Assembly: GCA_947479455.1 (NCBI GenBank)
Contig: CANJZE010000002.1
Span: forward strand, 188,533 to 252,532
Origin: Bacteroidota bacterium
GTDB lineage: Bacteria > Bacteroidota > Bacteroidia > Chitinophagales > LD1
Length of the DNA stretch: 64,000 bases
Direction of reading: 5' to 3'
Made by a program: the position numbers and the translations under genes. Shown here piece after piece: positions 1 through 9,463 of the stretch; position 1 is the stretch's first letter, and every line of letters begins with the position of its first letter. The notes below the pieces were generated by a model. That model was not told the origin of the DNA, searched no databases, and was given only the letters and a program-made list of their open reading frames with translations.

Positions 1-1990
1 TGGCAACCTTTAGAGTCGGTTACTATGGCCGTATAAGTTCCTGCCACAAGATTGATAAGGCCCGATGTAGTTGCAAAGTTTGACCACAAATAAGTGTATG
101 GAGGATTACCTCCGCCTACATACAATTGAATTCCACCATCGTTACCTCCATAGCAAGTTACGTCACCCGATTCAAAAGTGGTTTCTAAAACAGCAGGTTC
201 GTTCACAATAGAACTTCCCGTAATGCTACATCCGTGAGCATCGGTTATTGTTACTGAATATGTACCTCCCGCTAAGCCGCTAATATCTTCGGTAGTTGCA
301 GCATTGCTCCACAAGAAAGTGTAGGCTTGTGTTCCTCCATTTACAGTAAGGTTAACACTTCCGTTATTTGCACCAAAGCAAGTAACAGCAGTTGGTGTGA
401 AACTTGCAACCAATGCTTGCGAAGGTTGGGTGATGGTAACAGCAACACTTGCACTGCATCCATTATTATCAGAAACGACTACGGAATATCCTCCCGCAGT
501 TAATCCTGTTCTATCTTCATTTTGATCGCCATCGCTCCATAAATAAGTATAACCCGGAGTTCCACCAGTTACCGTTAAATCTATTGCGCCTGTTGCATCA
601 CCAAAGCAAAGCACATTCGTAATAGAAGTAGTTAATCCTAAACCTGTAGGTTGACTAACTGATGTATTGTTGGTATTGATACAACCGTGTGCATCAGTAA
701 TTATAACAGAATAAGTTCCGGCACTTACGTTTGTCAAATCTTCATTCGTTGTAGCATTACTCCACTGGAAAGTATAAGGAAGCGTTCCTCCATTCGGTGT
801 TAAATCAACTGTGCCATTACTAACTCCATTACAAGAAACACTTGACCCCGAAATAGTAGAAGTAAGTTGTGTCGGCTCAGTGAGTGTTTGTGTAATAATT
901 TTTTCGCAAAGATTATTGTCATTAATGGTTACCGTATATGTTCCCGCATGAAGTCCCGTTAAATCCTCGGTAGTTGCACCGTTGCTCCATACATAGCTAT
1001 ATGCCGGTACACCACCACTTACCGAAACATCAATTGAACCGGTCGAGTCATTGTAACAATTCAAATTATGGAAAGATGCAACGTTTACAAAAAGTTGAAT
1101 CGGTTGTGAAACCGTTGCACCTGTGAAAGCCGTGCATCCTTTAAAATCGGTGATTGTTGCTGTGTATGTTCCGGCAAGCAAACTGTCAACATCTTGTGTT
1201 GTATCGCCATTACTCCAGAAATAAGTAAACGGTGCAGTACCTCCATTTACACTAATAAAAATTTCTCCGGTAGCAGTTCCATTACAACTAACACTATTCA
1301 CCACATCTACAATTGCAGATAGTTGTGCTGGTTGAGTAATGCTAACCGGTTGGAATGCTGTGCACCCTTTTGAATCACGAAGAATTACCACGTAATTTCC
1401 TGAAGTTAATCCGGTAAAAATTGGAGAAGCCGAGAAGATTGTACCGTTGATGGAATATTGATAGGCTGGAATGCCACCAACTATCTGAACCGTTACAGCA
1501 CCATTGCTTCCGCCAAAACAAGAAACGTTAGTTTGAGAAACAATAAAAGAAGAAACGTTGTAAGAATCATTTATTAAAACGTGTGAAGTATCAACGCAAC
1601 CATTCACATCATATACATAGACTATATAAGTGCCCGATTGTAAACCGGTAAATTGACTTCCAACTTGTGTTGGTCCGCCATTGAGCGAGTAAGCATAAGG
1701 TGCTACACCGCCCGAAGCAAACACATCTATTTTTCCATCAAACACGTTGGCGCAACTTGCGTCAGTAACTGTAGTGGTGTGGTCAAGGAGAGTAGGTTGA
1801 GTTACTACTACAGGATTTAAAGCGTATGGTGTTGAACAAGTTTGCACATCACGTACTATAACCGTGTAACTTCCTGCTATAAGATTGTTGAAGAAATTCG
1901 AAGATTGATATGTAGCTCCGTTATCTATTGAGTAAGATAATGGAGGAGTTCCGCTGGTAGCAGTAATAGTAATAGTTCCGGTATTTCCAC
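1..1990 (-). repeat. SprB-like tandem repeat array inside the giant surface protein
   Basis: Coding tandem repeats. The Trp-Ser-Asn anchor recurs near 80, 308, 534, 760, 985 and 1211, a period of about 226 bases (75 residues). Three more divergent units of about 235-240 bases follow near 1450, 1690 and 1925. Each unit ends in a Thr-Gln-Pro-like linker and holds a conserved Asp..Gly-Cys pair. The divergence between units argues for an old array rather than a recent expansion. Confidence 0.8.
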
Positions 1991-4900
1991 CAAAACATAA
2001 AACAGCCGTAGGGTTTACTGAGTTTACTGTGGGAAGTGGTGTAACTGTTATTACAACAGTACTGGTTGCCGCTAAACAAGGTCCAACTCCATCAGGGTCA
2101 TTCGTAGTTAAGGTCAAGGTTACATTACCCGAAGTAATAGAAGGAGAATAAGTAGATGTGAGTGAACTAGCGTTCGAGAAAGTTCCCGTTGGTGCTGTCC
2201 ACGTTGAACTTGTTGCACTGCCACCTATACTTCCAGCAAGTGTAATTGTTCCATTTTGACAAACTGTTTGTGCGCTTCCTGCATTAGCAGTAGCTGCTTG
2301 ATTAACGGTAATAACAACGGTGCTTACCGCTGCTGAACAAGGTCCTGCTCCATCCGGATCGTTTGTAGTTAAGGTAAGTGTTACTGTTCCCGAAGTAATA
2401 GAAGGTGTGTAAGTTGACCCTAAGGAATTAACATCCGAAAAAGTTCCGCTTGCTGCGCTCCATGTTGATGAAGTAGCACTACCTCCAATTGTTCCTGATA
2501 GAGTTATGGTATTACCTTGACAAGTGGTTTGTGGCACACCTGCATTTGCACTTGCGGCTAGGTTCACAGTAATAATAACTGTACTTGAAACAGCAGCACA
2601 TGGCCCTGCACCATCAGGGTCATTTGTTGTAAGTGTTAATGTAACTGTACCCGATAAAATAGAAGGAGTATAGGTTGATGTCAATGAATTTACATTGGAA
2701 AAACTTCCCGTTCCTGCACTCCATATTGCACTAGTTGCGCTTCCACCTATGCTTCCTGCTAGAGTAATTATTCCGCCTCCGCATACTGTTTGTGCACTTC
2801 CGGCACTCACTGTTGGTGCTTGGTTTACGGTAATTACAACCGTGCTTATTGCTGCCGAACATGGGCCTGCTCCATCGGGGTCATTAGTAGTTAATGTAAG
2901 TGTTACGGTTCCTGAAGTAATGCTAGGCGTGTAGGTTGAAGTAAGTGAACTTGCTAAAGAGAAAGTTCCGCTTGGTGCACTCCATGTCGATGTTGTAGCA
3001 CTACCACCAATACTTCCTGCAAGCGTAACCGAACCACCTTCACAAATGGATTGTGCAAATCCTGCATTCGCAGTAGCTGCTTGATTCACTGTTATAACCA
3101 CCGTACTTGAAACAGCAGAACAAGGTCCTGCTCCATCAGGATCATTTGTAGTAAGTGTAAGAGTTACAGTTCCTGAAGAAATTGACGGGGTATAGGTAGA
3201 TGTAAGTGAAGAGGCGTTTGAAAAACTTCCTGTACCTGCACTCCATGTTGAACTCGTTGCACTCCCGCCTCTACTTCCCGCTAGAGTTACTGTTCCTCCT
3301 CCACAAACTGTTTGTGCACTTCCGGCACTTACTGTTGGAGCCTGATTTACCGTAATAATTACAGTGCTAATAGCTGCCGAACAAGGACCCGCACCATCCG
3401 GATCATTTGTTGTAAGTGTAAGTGTTACCGAACCCGATGTTATAGAAGGGGTATATGTCGAAGTAATTGAACTTGCCAATGAAAAAGTTCCGCTTGGCGC
3501 ACTCCATGTCGATGTTGTAGCACTACCACCAATACTTCCTGCTAAAGTAACTGAACCGCCTTGACAAACCGTTTGCGCAAATCCTGCATTGGCAGTTGCA
3601 GCAGCATTTACTGTAATTAAAACCGTACTTGTAGCAGCCGAACACGGACCACCTCCATCAGGATCATTTGTAGTAAGCGTTAAGGTAACAGTACCCGATG
3701 AAATTGATGGAGTATAAGTTGAAGTGAGTGAATTTACATTGGAGAAACTTCCTGTTCCCGAACTCCAGGTCGAGGAAGTTGCGCTACCGCCAATAGTTCC
3801 GGCCAAGGTTATAGAACCTCCTGCACAAACTGTTTGTGCAATTCCGGCATTGGCTGTAGCTGCTTGATTATTGGTAAGTACGACACTACTCGATGAAGTT
3901 GCACAGGGGCCTCCTGTTGACACGGTCCATGTTAGTGTTGCACTGGTTCCCGCTGGTACACCCGTAATGGTTGTTGTTGCCGAATTAGCCGATGTAATAG
4001 TCGCTGTGCCGCTCGTAACAGTCCATGTGCCGGTTCCTACGGCTGGTGGTGTCGCAGCCATTGTAAACGTGCCATTGTTACACTGAGTTTGAGCAGATCC
4101 TGCAACTGAAGTAGAAGGAACTCCATAAGCAGTAAAAGAAGTAGTAAAACTACATGCGCCCAAAGTAGCACCTAAAGTTACGAGTTGACTGCTTCCCGAA
4201 ACTCCCAATGCGGTATAAACAACTCCTGAAATAGACCCCGGACCGGAAACAACAGACCAGTTAACCGCAGGAGCGCCAGAAAAGGTGCCTCCATAAGTTA
4301 CCGCTAAATTACGAGTAGAACCATCACCACAAATACTTGCCGTACTAGTAGCATTTGTTATGGTAGTATTTTGTCGAACTTCAAGTAATGCAGAAGTACC
4401 AGGCCAAACAGAACCGCAGGCATATCTGTCAACCATTATTTTTACAGTACCAGTGAAATAGGCAGTCCAATCGAGCGATGCACGAGTAGTGGCGCATACA
4501 GAACCGTTATCATCATTATAAAAAGTGCCTCCCGCAGTTGGTGATGTTTGTCCCGAAGCAATAAAACTATTTCCGGCATCGTATCCCGATATTTCCGAAT
4601 CCCATCCGCTGGCACAAGTAGAAACAGAATAATTTACTCCTGTTACCGCAGTGAAAGAAGCATAGGCCGTAGATGGAATACTTAACTGCCCTCCAAATGC
4701 ATTGCAACCTGGAGTTACGTTACCAGCACTAGAGCCTGTTAAAGGACATGGTGGACCAACCGGAGGAGGAGGTGGTGGTGGTGCTGTTGCCGTTACATAC
4801 ATTGGCATACAGGTAGTATTCGAAATACAATTATACTGGTCAATCAGAACATTCATGGTGCCGCTATAGCCGGCTGTAACCGTAAGTTGCGATGATAAAC

Positions 4901-5240
4901 CGTTAGTGCCGCAAGCATCGTCATTGTAACCCAAAACAGTATTGCCTGCCGCATTATAAACCGTAATTTGCGTGTCAAAAGCTGTTGATGAACAGGTAGA
5001 AAAAGTGTAGGTGCCACCAGCCACTACAGTCATGGTCATTAAATCTCCTCCAAAAAAACAACCGTTTGCTAGGTGCGGAGCACCATCATAAACAGGAACA
5101 TAATTAATGTAAAAGGTGTTATTGTAACCGCATTGTGCTAACCCTTTTGATGGGGAGAGCAACAAGAACAACAAACCAAGAATAATTGTTGAGGAAAATA
5201 ATTTTGTTGCACGTTGAGATAGAAAGTTGACGTTTATCAT
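1..5240 (-). CDS. Giant secreted repeat protein, SprB/PKD-like (3' end beyond window)
   Basis: One open frame runs from the ATG at 5240 to the left edge (about 1746 codons) without a stop, so the C-terminus is missing. Residues 1-32 form a signal peptide: polar start, Leu-rich core, cleavage near GLA|Q. Two related beta-sandwich modules follow, each with Thr-Cys, Asp-x-x-Ile and an Asn-Asp-Asp motif; a run of seven prolines separates them (near 4755-4790). Next come seven units of about 87 residues carrying TVC..GG..TLAG and TNDPDG motifs. Last are about nine SprB-like units with the pattern GG..PY.Y.WSNG...AGTYTVTVTD..GC...ITQP. In the family, such proteins are exported by T9SS as adhesins or gliding/matrix proteins. 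I infer a T9SS tail or gliding-motility C-terminal domain beyond position 1. The exact role is unknown. Confidence 0.85.
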   Translation of the reverse strand, partial: MINVNFLSQRATKLFSSTIILGLLFLLLSPSKGLAQCGYNNTFYINYVPVYDGAPHLANGCFFGGDLMTMTVVAGGTYTFSTCSSTAFDTQITVYNAAGNTVLGYNDDACGTNGLSSQLTVTAGYSGTMNVLIDQYNCISNTTCMPMYVTATAPPPPPPPVGPPCPLTGSSAGNVTPGCNAFGGQLSIPSTAYASFTAVTGVNYSVSTCASGWDSEISGYDAGNSFIASGQTSPTAGGTFYNDDNGSVCATTRASLDWTAYFTGTVKIMVDRYACGSVWPGTSALLEVRQNTTITNATSTASICGDGSTRNLAVTYGGTFSGAPAVNWSVVSGPGSISGVVYTALGVSGSSQLVTLGATLGACSFTTSFTAYGVPSTSVAGSAQTQCNNGTFTMAATPPAVGTGTWTVTSGTATITSANSATTTITGVPAGTSATLTWTVSTGGPCATSSSSVVLTNNQAATANAGIAQTVCAGGSITLAGTIGGSATSSTWSSGTGSFSNVNSLTSTYTPSISSGTVTLTLTTNDPDGGGPCSAATSTVLITVNAAATANAGFAQTVCQGGSVTLAGSIGGSATTSTWSAPSGTFSLASSITSTYTPSITSGSVTLTLTTNDPDGAGPCSAAISTVIITVNQAPTVSAGSAQTVCGGGTVTLAGSRGGSATSSTWSAGTGSFSNASSLTSTYTPSISSGTVTLTLTTNDPDGAGPCSAVSSTVVITVNQAATANAGFAQSICEGGSVTLAGSIGGSATTSTWSAPSGTFSLASSLTSTYTPSITSGTVTLTLTTNDPDGAGPCSAAISTVVITVNQAPTVSAGSAQTVCGGGIITLAGSIGGSATSAIWSAGTGSFSNVNSLTSTYTPSILSGTVTLTLTTNDPDGAGPCAAVSSTVIITVNLAASANAGVPQTTCQGNTITLSGTIGGSATSSTWSAASGTFSDVNSLGSTYTPSITSGTVTLTLTTNDPDGAGPCSAAVSTVVITVNQAATANAGSAQTVCQNGTITLAGSIGGSATSSTWTAPTGTFSNASSLTSTYSPSITSGNVTLTLTTNDPDGVGPCLAATSTVVITVTPLPTVNSVNPTAVLCFGGNTGTITITATSGTPPLSYSIDNGATYQSSNFFNNLIAGSYTVIVRDVQTCSTPYALNPVVVTQPTLLDHTTTVTDASCANVFDGKIDVFASGGVAPYAYSLNGGPTQVGSQFTGLQSGTYIVYVYDVNGCVDTSHVLINDSYNVSSFIVSQTNVSCFGGSNGAVTVQIVGGIPAYQYSINGTIFSASPIFTGLTSGNYVVILRDSKGCTAFQPVSITQPAQLSAIVDVVNSVSCNGTATGEIFISVNGGTAPFTYFWSNGDTTQDVDSLLAGTYTATITDFKGCTAFTGATVSQPIQLFVNVASFHNLNCYNDSTGSIDVSVSGGVPAYSYVWSNGATTEDLTGLHAGTYTVTINDNNLCEKIITQTLTEPTQLTSTISGSSVSCNGVSNGTVDLTPNGGTLPYTFQWSNATTNEDLTNVSAGTYSVIITDAHGCINTNNTSVSQPTGLGLTTSITNVLCFGDATGAIDLTVTGGTPGYTYLWSDGDQNEDRTGLTAGGYSVVVSDNNGCSASVAVTITQPSQALVASFTPTAVTCFGANNGSVNLTVNGGTQAYTFLWSNAATTEDISGLAGGTYSVTITDAHGCSITGSSIVNEPAVLETTFESGDVTCYGGNDGGIQLYVGGGNPPYTYLWSNFATTSGLINLVAGTYTAIVTDSKGC
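2040..3870 (-). repeat. Array of seven 87-residue PKD-like repeats (about 261 bp) in the giant protein
   Basis: The TNDPDG-coding segment recurs near 2089, 2353, 2611, 2872, 3133, 3394 and 3655, a spacing of 258-264 bases. Alternate units resemble each other more than neighbours do: a 44-base stretch at 2977-3020 is repeated exactly at 3499-3542, 522 bases away (two units). This indicates duplication of a two-unit block. Confidence 0.8.
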
Positions 5241-5643
5241 ACGAGGAGTTTTTGTGAGGTACCGGTAAAAGTTTTTGATTCCTTCTGCTTAATACTTTTG
5301 GGATAACAACCTATATTGGTTAAGTGTGTTTTTTAAAAAAAAGTTTGTGTCCAAATTTCGATTTTGTACTTGGTTGAAAGTAATGGCTGGTTGTTATACC
5401 CGCAAAATTAGAGATGCGCGGACTAGAAAAAACAGCAACCAAGTTACAGGCAGATTTTTTTACCATAATAGTCTATATCAATCGAAGTTGTGTGTCAAGG
5501 ACTTTTTAAAGCAAGATAATTATCCATAACTTTTTTCGTTTCACCAAACTTTGAACACTAAAACAAGATTTATAAAGCTAGACTATTGCAGGTTTACACA
5601 AAATCCAAAATTCAATTAGGTTTGGCGCACCGAACTTGTTCGT
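5241..5643. other. 403-bp divergent intergenic region, no gene recognised
   Basis: This A/T-rich stretch lies between the divergent giant adhesin gene (minus) and the nitrilase gene (plus), so it should hold both promoters. I could not find a convincing Bacteroidota -33/-7 promoter (TTTG and TAnnTTTG) on either strand. Short open frames exist but have unnatural composition and no recognisable motif. Confidence 0.5.
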
Positions 5644-6483
5644 ATGAAAAAACTAAAAATAGGTATGGCGCAATTACTCGTAGAAGGCACCGAGCCCGAA
5701 CGAAATTTCGCACGCGCAGAAATTTTGGTCAAGAAAGCCAAACAAGAAAATTGCGATTTAGTTCTACTTCCTGAAACGATTGACTTTGCATGGACACATC
5801 CCGATGCAATTAATCAAGCTCAACCAATTCCCGGTATTTATAGTGACGTTTTTTGTCGCATGGCGCGCGAACAGCAAATTTTTATTTGTGTAGGCTTAAC
5901 CGAAAAGCGTGGAGAAAAAAGATTCAACACTGCAGTTTTGGTAGACGACACAGGAGCAATTATTTTGAGTTACTCTAAAATAAATTTGCTCGAAGTAGAA
6001 TTTCCTTTTTATGAAATTGGTACAACACTAAATGTAGTGGATACAAAGCTTGGGAGAATAGGCATAAACATTTGTGCCGATAACTATGCAGAGAGTACAC
6101 ACATTGGTAAAACGCTAGCGTGTATGGGTGCTGATATTATTCTTTCGCCTGCCAGCTGGACTGTCGATTATTCAATTACTGAAGCCGATGACCCCTATCG
6201 TGAAAAATGGATTAAACCACTGACGAACATTGCACGCCTGTATGATGTAACAGTGGTGAGTGCAACGAGTGTGGGCTATATTGTAGGCGGTCCTTATGAA
6301 GGAAAAAAAATGGTGGGATGTTCGCTTGCAGTAAATAAAAACGGCATTATCGCACAAGGGCAGTTCAATGAATTTGCAGGTCAATTGGTTTGTTTCGAAA
6401 CTGAATTGAAAACCGAAAAATTAAAAGGAACACAAATAGGAAAACGGGTAAGAGAGATGGGAGTTGATTTTGAAAAGGAGTAA
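5644..6483 (+). CDS. Carbon-nitrogen hydrolase (nitrilase superfamily)
   Basis: The 279-residue protein has the nitrilase catalytic triad in the usual order and context: Glu44 (LLPETID), Lys112 (YSKINL) and Cys144 (NICADN). Members hydrolyse nitriles or amides, or release ammonia from glutamine. The length fits a single-domain cytoplasmic enzyme with no signal peptide. The substrate cannot be read from sequence. The next two genes on the same strand encode a PP-loop sugar amidotransferase and a carbamoyltransferase. That suggests a role in nitrogen transfer during sugar decoration, for example as the ammonia-releasing partner (inference). A 164-base spacer with a repeat-like inverted repeat separates it from them, so co-transcription is not certain. 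Confidence 0.85.
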   Translation: MKKLKIGMAQLLVEGTEPERNFARAEILVKKAKQENCDLVLLPETIDFAWTHPDAINQAQPIPGIYSDVFCRMAREQQIFICVGLTEKRGEKRFNTAVLVDDTGAIILSYSKINLLEVEFPFYEIGTTLNVVDTKLGRIGINICADNYAESTHIGKTLACMGADIILSPASWTVDYSITEADDPYREKWIKPLTNIARLYDVTVVSATSVGYIVGGPYEGKKMVGCSLAVNKNGIIAQGQFNEFAGQLVCFETELKTEKLKGTQIGKRVREMGVDFEKE

Positions 6484-6633
6484 GACACGAATTGCACGAA
6501 TTACACGGATAAATACAAGTGAAATTCGCAAGAAGAAAAAATGGCTATTAATTTTAAAAACAAACTATTCGGAGAAAGAGATTTAGTTCAATTGATGCAA
6601 AACAATTCGTGAAATCTGTGTAATCCGTGTCTT
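6482..6633. repeat. Dispersed repeat-like element with imperfect terminal inverted repeats
   Basis: The two 29-base ends, 6482-6510 and 6605-6633, are inverted copies of each other, matching at 23 of 29 positions with the outer 8 bases perfect. They are built from the cacgaat/acacggat words seen in intergenic repeats of Bacteroidota. About 94 bases lie between them. No transposase is present. It may be a non-autonomous element or an RNA hairpin between two genes. Confidence 0.5.
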
Positions 6634-6647
6634 TATAATTCTATTCA

Positions 6648-7841
6648 ATGAGTGTAGTTGTAAATGGTATAAAAAAAGAGTCTTTGCAAATGCAAACATG
6701 CACGCGCTGTGTGCAAGACATTACCGTCCCCGGAATTTATTTCAACCAAAAAGGCGAATGCAATTTCTGCGAGCTGCACGATAAAATGGAATTGCTTTTT
6801 CCGAACGGAGAAAAGGGGAAACAATATTTGGAGAAAACATTTGCCCGCGTGCGCCAAGAAGGCAAAGGCAAAAAATACGATTGCATTGTAGGCATGAGTG
6901 GAGGAAGAGACAGCACTATTCTCCTCTGGAAAGTAGTGAAGGAATGGAAACTGCGACCGCTTGCCGTTCACTTTAACGATGGCTTCGACAATCCGGTGGC
7001 GGGTGAAAACATGGTAAACGCGGTGAACAAATTAGGTGTAGAACTGCGCACGATTACTTCCGATTGGCGCGAAGCGAAAGATTTAAAAATTACTTTCCTA
7101 AAAGCATCTACACCTGATTTAAATTTAGGAACCGACATTGGTATTGCCTCATCTTTGTATCAAGCAGCTTATGTAGAAAATGTAAAAACAATTTTAATCG
7201 GTCAATCATTTCGTACCGAAGGCGTGAAGCCTTTATCGTGGTCTTTTTTCGATGGTGATTATCTGCGAAACGTGCAAAATCAATTCGGCACTGTAAAACT
7301 CCGTTCATGGAAACCCGAAGATCCGGGCTTTAATTTAGGTATGAAAGAACTTGCGTATTACACCGTGTGGAAAGGAATAAAAACCATCACCCCTATGTAT
7401 TCCAGCGATTATATTCGCGAGGAAGCCGAGAAAATTATTGTGCCCGAATTGGGTTGGGTATATCCGGGCGCACATTACTTTGATGACCTTTACCACAGCC
7501 TGATAAAATATGTTCATCGCGTAAAATTCAATATAGACATGAACATGAATTCAGATTCGGCACTAGTGCGCAGCGGACAATTAAATCGCGATGTTGCCTT
7601 AGCGCGCGCGCATGGTGTTTATCAAATTGAAAGTGATAGAATTATTGATTTGTGTTTGAAGCGTCTGGGTTTAAAGCATGAAGAATTTGATGAGATGATG
7701 AAGTTACCACCCAAAACTTTTCGTGATTACGCTACTTCTTATTCATTAATGCGATTGTTTAAATATCCAATTTGGTTAGCATCGCGATTAAACTTTGTGC
7801 CAAAGGTGGCTTACGACAAATACTTTAACTGCGGAGCATGA
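6648..7841 (+). CDS. N-acetyl sugar amidotransferase (PP-loop ATPase, WbpG/WbuX/PseA-like)
   Basis: The protein begins with a zinc-ribbon pair, CTRC and CNFC, followed by the PP-loop SGGRDS, the N-type ATP-pyrophosphatase motif. The order and about 397-residue length match the N-acetyl sugar amidotransferase family, which turns an acetamido group of a nucleotide- or lipid-linked sugar into an acetamidino group. Such enzymes normally work with a HisH/HisF-like ammonia channel; none is visible here, while a nitrilase-fold gene lies just upstream. The start at 6648 adds about 14 residues before MQTCTRC, so an internal ATG at 6690 is an equally good start. The 3' end overlaps the next gene by four bases (ATGA), supporting translational coupling. 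Confidence 0.82.
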   Translation: MSVVVNGIKKESLQMQTCTRCVQDITVPGIYFNQKGECNFCELHDKMELLFPNGEKGKQYLEKTFARVRQEGKGKKYDCIVGMSGGRDSTILLWKVVKEWKLRPLAVHFNDGFDNPVAGENMVNAVNKLGVELRTITSDWREAKDLKITFLKASTPDLNLGTDIGIASSLYQAAYVENVKTILIGQSFRTEGVKPLSWSFFDGDYLRNVQNQFGTVKLRSWKPEDPGFNLGMKELAYYTVWKGIKTITPMYSSDYIREEAEKIIVPELGWVYPGAHYFDDLYHSLIKYVHRVKFNIDMNMNSDSALVRSGQLNRDVALARAHGVYQIESDRIIDLCLKRLGLKHEEFDEMMKLPPKTFRDYATSYSLMRLFKYPIWLASRLNFVPKVAYDKYFNCGA

Positions 7842-9451
7842 TCATACTTGGAATAAATGGCGGTGTGCGCGCGGGCTATCAGGATGTTTCAGCCGTGCTG
7901 TTGCACGAAGGTAAACTGATTGCTGCAGTAGAAGAAGAGCGATTAAGTCGTGTGAAACATTCACCCGGACAATTACCTTTTTTAGCAGTGCATGAAGTGT
8001 TGAGCCTTGGAAATATTTCCATTCGCGATGTGGATGTTATAGCTACTCACGGTAGTACTTGGGGCAACCAATACGATGAAGTGTTGAACAGTTATTTCAC
8101 CAACACCTTTGGTTTTTGTCCACGTACTGTTCGCTATCATCATCATCAATGTCATGCGGCAAGCGCCTACTACGCTTCGGGTTTTGAAGATGCGATGATT
8201 CTAACCATTGATGCATCGGGCGATGGAATTTCTTTGCAAAAAGCCATTGGTAAGAACGGAAGTATAAATGTTGTTGAACAAATTTCTCGCGATAATAGTT
8301 TGGGAATTTTTTATGCGATGATGACACAGTTCTGCGGTTTTCATCGTGATACGGATGAATACAAACTGATGGGACTTGCGCCTTATGGTAACGCCAACGA
8401 AATTGATTTATCATTTTTGATTGAACTCTCGAATGGAGATTTTAAAACTAACAGCGACTACAAAATAAATTATGCTGTAGGTCAACCGCAAGGCTCGCGG
8501 CAGCAAGTTGTTTTTAACCAAAACTTAATTGACAAACTTGGTTCACCGCGAATTCCAAATAGTGCAGTGTCGCAATTTTATAGAAACGTTGCCGCTTCTA
8601 CGCAGCAATTGCTTGAAGATGTTTTATGCGATGTGGTAAAAAAGTTTTCTGCCGAAACAGGATTAAAAAAATTGTGTTTAGCAGGTGGTGTGGCGTTGAA
8701 CTGTGCCGCCAACCAAAAGCTGTTGCAGTTAGATTGTGTAGAAGAGATTTATGTTCAACCCGCAGCAAGCGATGCGGGAATTTCTCTCGGTGCCGCATAT
8801 CTCGCCTCTGCTGAATTTGATTGTGTTCCCGAAGCTATGACTACTGCAAAACTTGGACGAGCATTAAACGATGATGAAATAGAAGCGCAACTAAAAATGC
8901 TTGGTATCAAGTATGAAAAAGTAGCAGAATCATATTCAGTTGCTGCCGATTTAATTTTGAAAGACAAAATTATTGGTTGGGTAGAAGGCAGAGCGGAGTT
9001 TGGTCCGCGCGCTTTGGGAAGCAGAAGTATTCTTGCCTCCGCATTTAACCCGAACATGAAAGAAATTATCAACCAAAAAATAAAATTCCGCGAAGGCTTC
9101 CGACCGTTTTGCCCTTCGGTTTTAGAAGAAGATTTTTCAAAAGCATTTTCATCAAAACAAAAAACACTGCCTTATATGACAGTGAACGTAGATGTAATCT
9201 CCAACGATTATCCGTCTATCACACACGTCAACAAAACCGCACGTGTGCAAACAGTTTCGAAAAACGAAGTAGGAAATTTTCCGAAATTGTTGGAAGCTAT
9301 TCAACAACAAAAAGGAACAGGCATTGTGGTAAACACAAGTTTCAATCGCAATCGCGAACCCATGGTGTATAATACTATGGATGCTGTATCTGCTTTTTAT
9401 GGCAGTGGAATGGATGCGTTAATTGTAGGAAGTTTTCTGGTAAAGAAGTAG
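7838..9451 (+). CDS. O-carbamoyltransferase, NodU/CmcH/TobZ family
   Basis: This 537-residue protein opens with the ASKHA-type ILGINGG...DVSAVLL segment and an EEERLSRVKH stretch. A metal-binding HHHQCHAAS motif follows near residues 100-108, and a C-terminal half with EGRAEFGPRALGSRSIL closes it. These are standard for carbamoyl-phosphate-dependent O-carbamoyltransferases (NodU on Nod factors, CmcH and TobZ on antibiotics), in which the N-terminal Kae1-like domain makes carbamoyl-adenylate. It probably carbamoylates a sugar hydroxyl in a surface glycan or small molecule. It starts inside the stop of the amidotransferase gene, so the two act together. It converges on lgt with a 12-base gap. 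Confidence 0.88.
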   Translation: MIILGINGGVRAGYQDVSAVLLHEGKLIAAVEEERLSRVKHSPGQLPFLAVHEVLSLGNISIRDVDVIATHGSTWGNQYDEVLNSYFTNTFGFCPRTVRYHHHQCHAASAYYASGFEDAMILTIDASGDGISLQKAIGKNGSINVVEQISRDNSLGIFYAMMTQFCGFHRDTDEYKLMGLAPYGNANEIDLSFLIELSNGDFKTNSDYKINYAVGQPQGSRQQVVFNQNLIDKLGSPRIPNSAVSQFYRNVAASTQQLLEDVLCDVVKKFSAETGLKKLCLAGGVALNCAANQKLLQLDCVEEIYVQPAASDAGISLGAAYLASAEFDCVPEAMTTAKLGRALNDDEIEAQLKMLGIKYEKVAESYSVAADLILKDKIIGWVEGRAEFGPRALGSRSILASAFNPNMKEIINQKIKFREGFRPFCPSVLEEDFSKAFSSKQKTLPYMTVNVDVISNDYPSITHVNKTARVQTVSKNEVGNFPKLLEAIQQQKGTGIVVNTSFNRNREPMVYNTMDAVSAFYGSGMDALIVGSFLVKK

Positions 9452-9463
9452 CTTATTAAATTT

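Noticed and set aside
1..3870. Regularly spaced 226- and 261-base units that could suggest a CRISPR-like or satellite array
   Set aside because: The units are diverged at third codon positions, in frame and encode SprB/PKD-like domains, so they are coding repeats.
5326..5529. 67-residue open frame in the adhesin/nitrilase intergenic region
   Set aside because: Basic, low-complexity, no motif, and no conserved start context; looks like chance in A/T-rich sequence.
6541..6612. 24-codon open frame (MAINFKNKLFGERD...) inside the inverted-repeat element
   Set aside because: Too short to judge and lies wholly within a repeat-like element; composition looks protein-like but no support.
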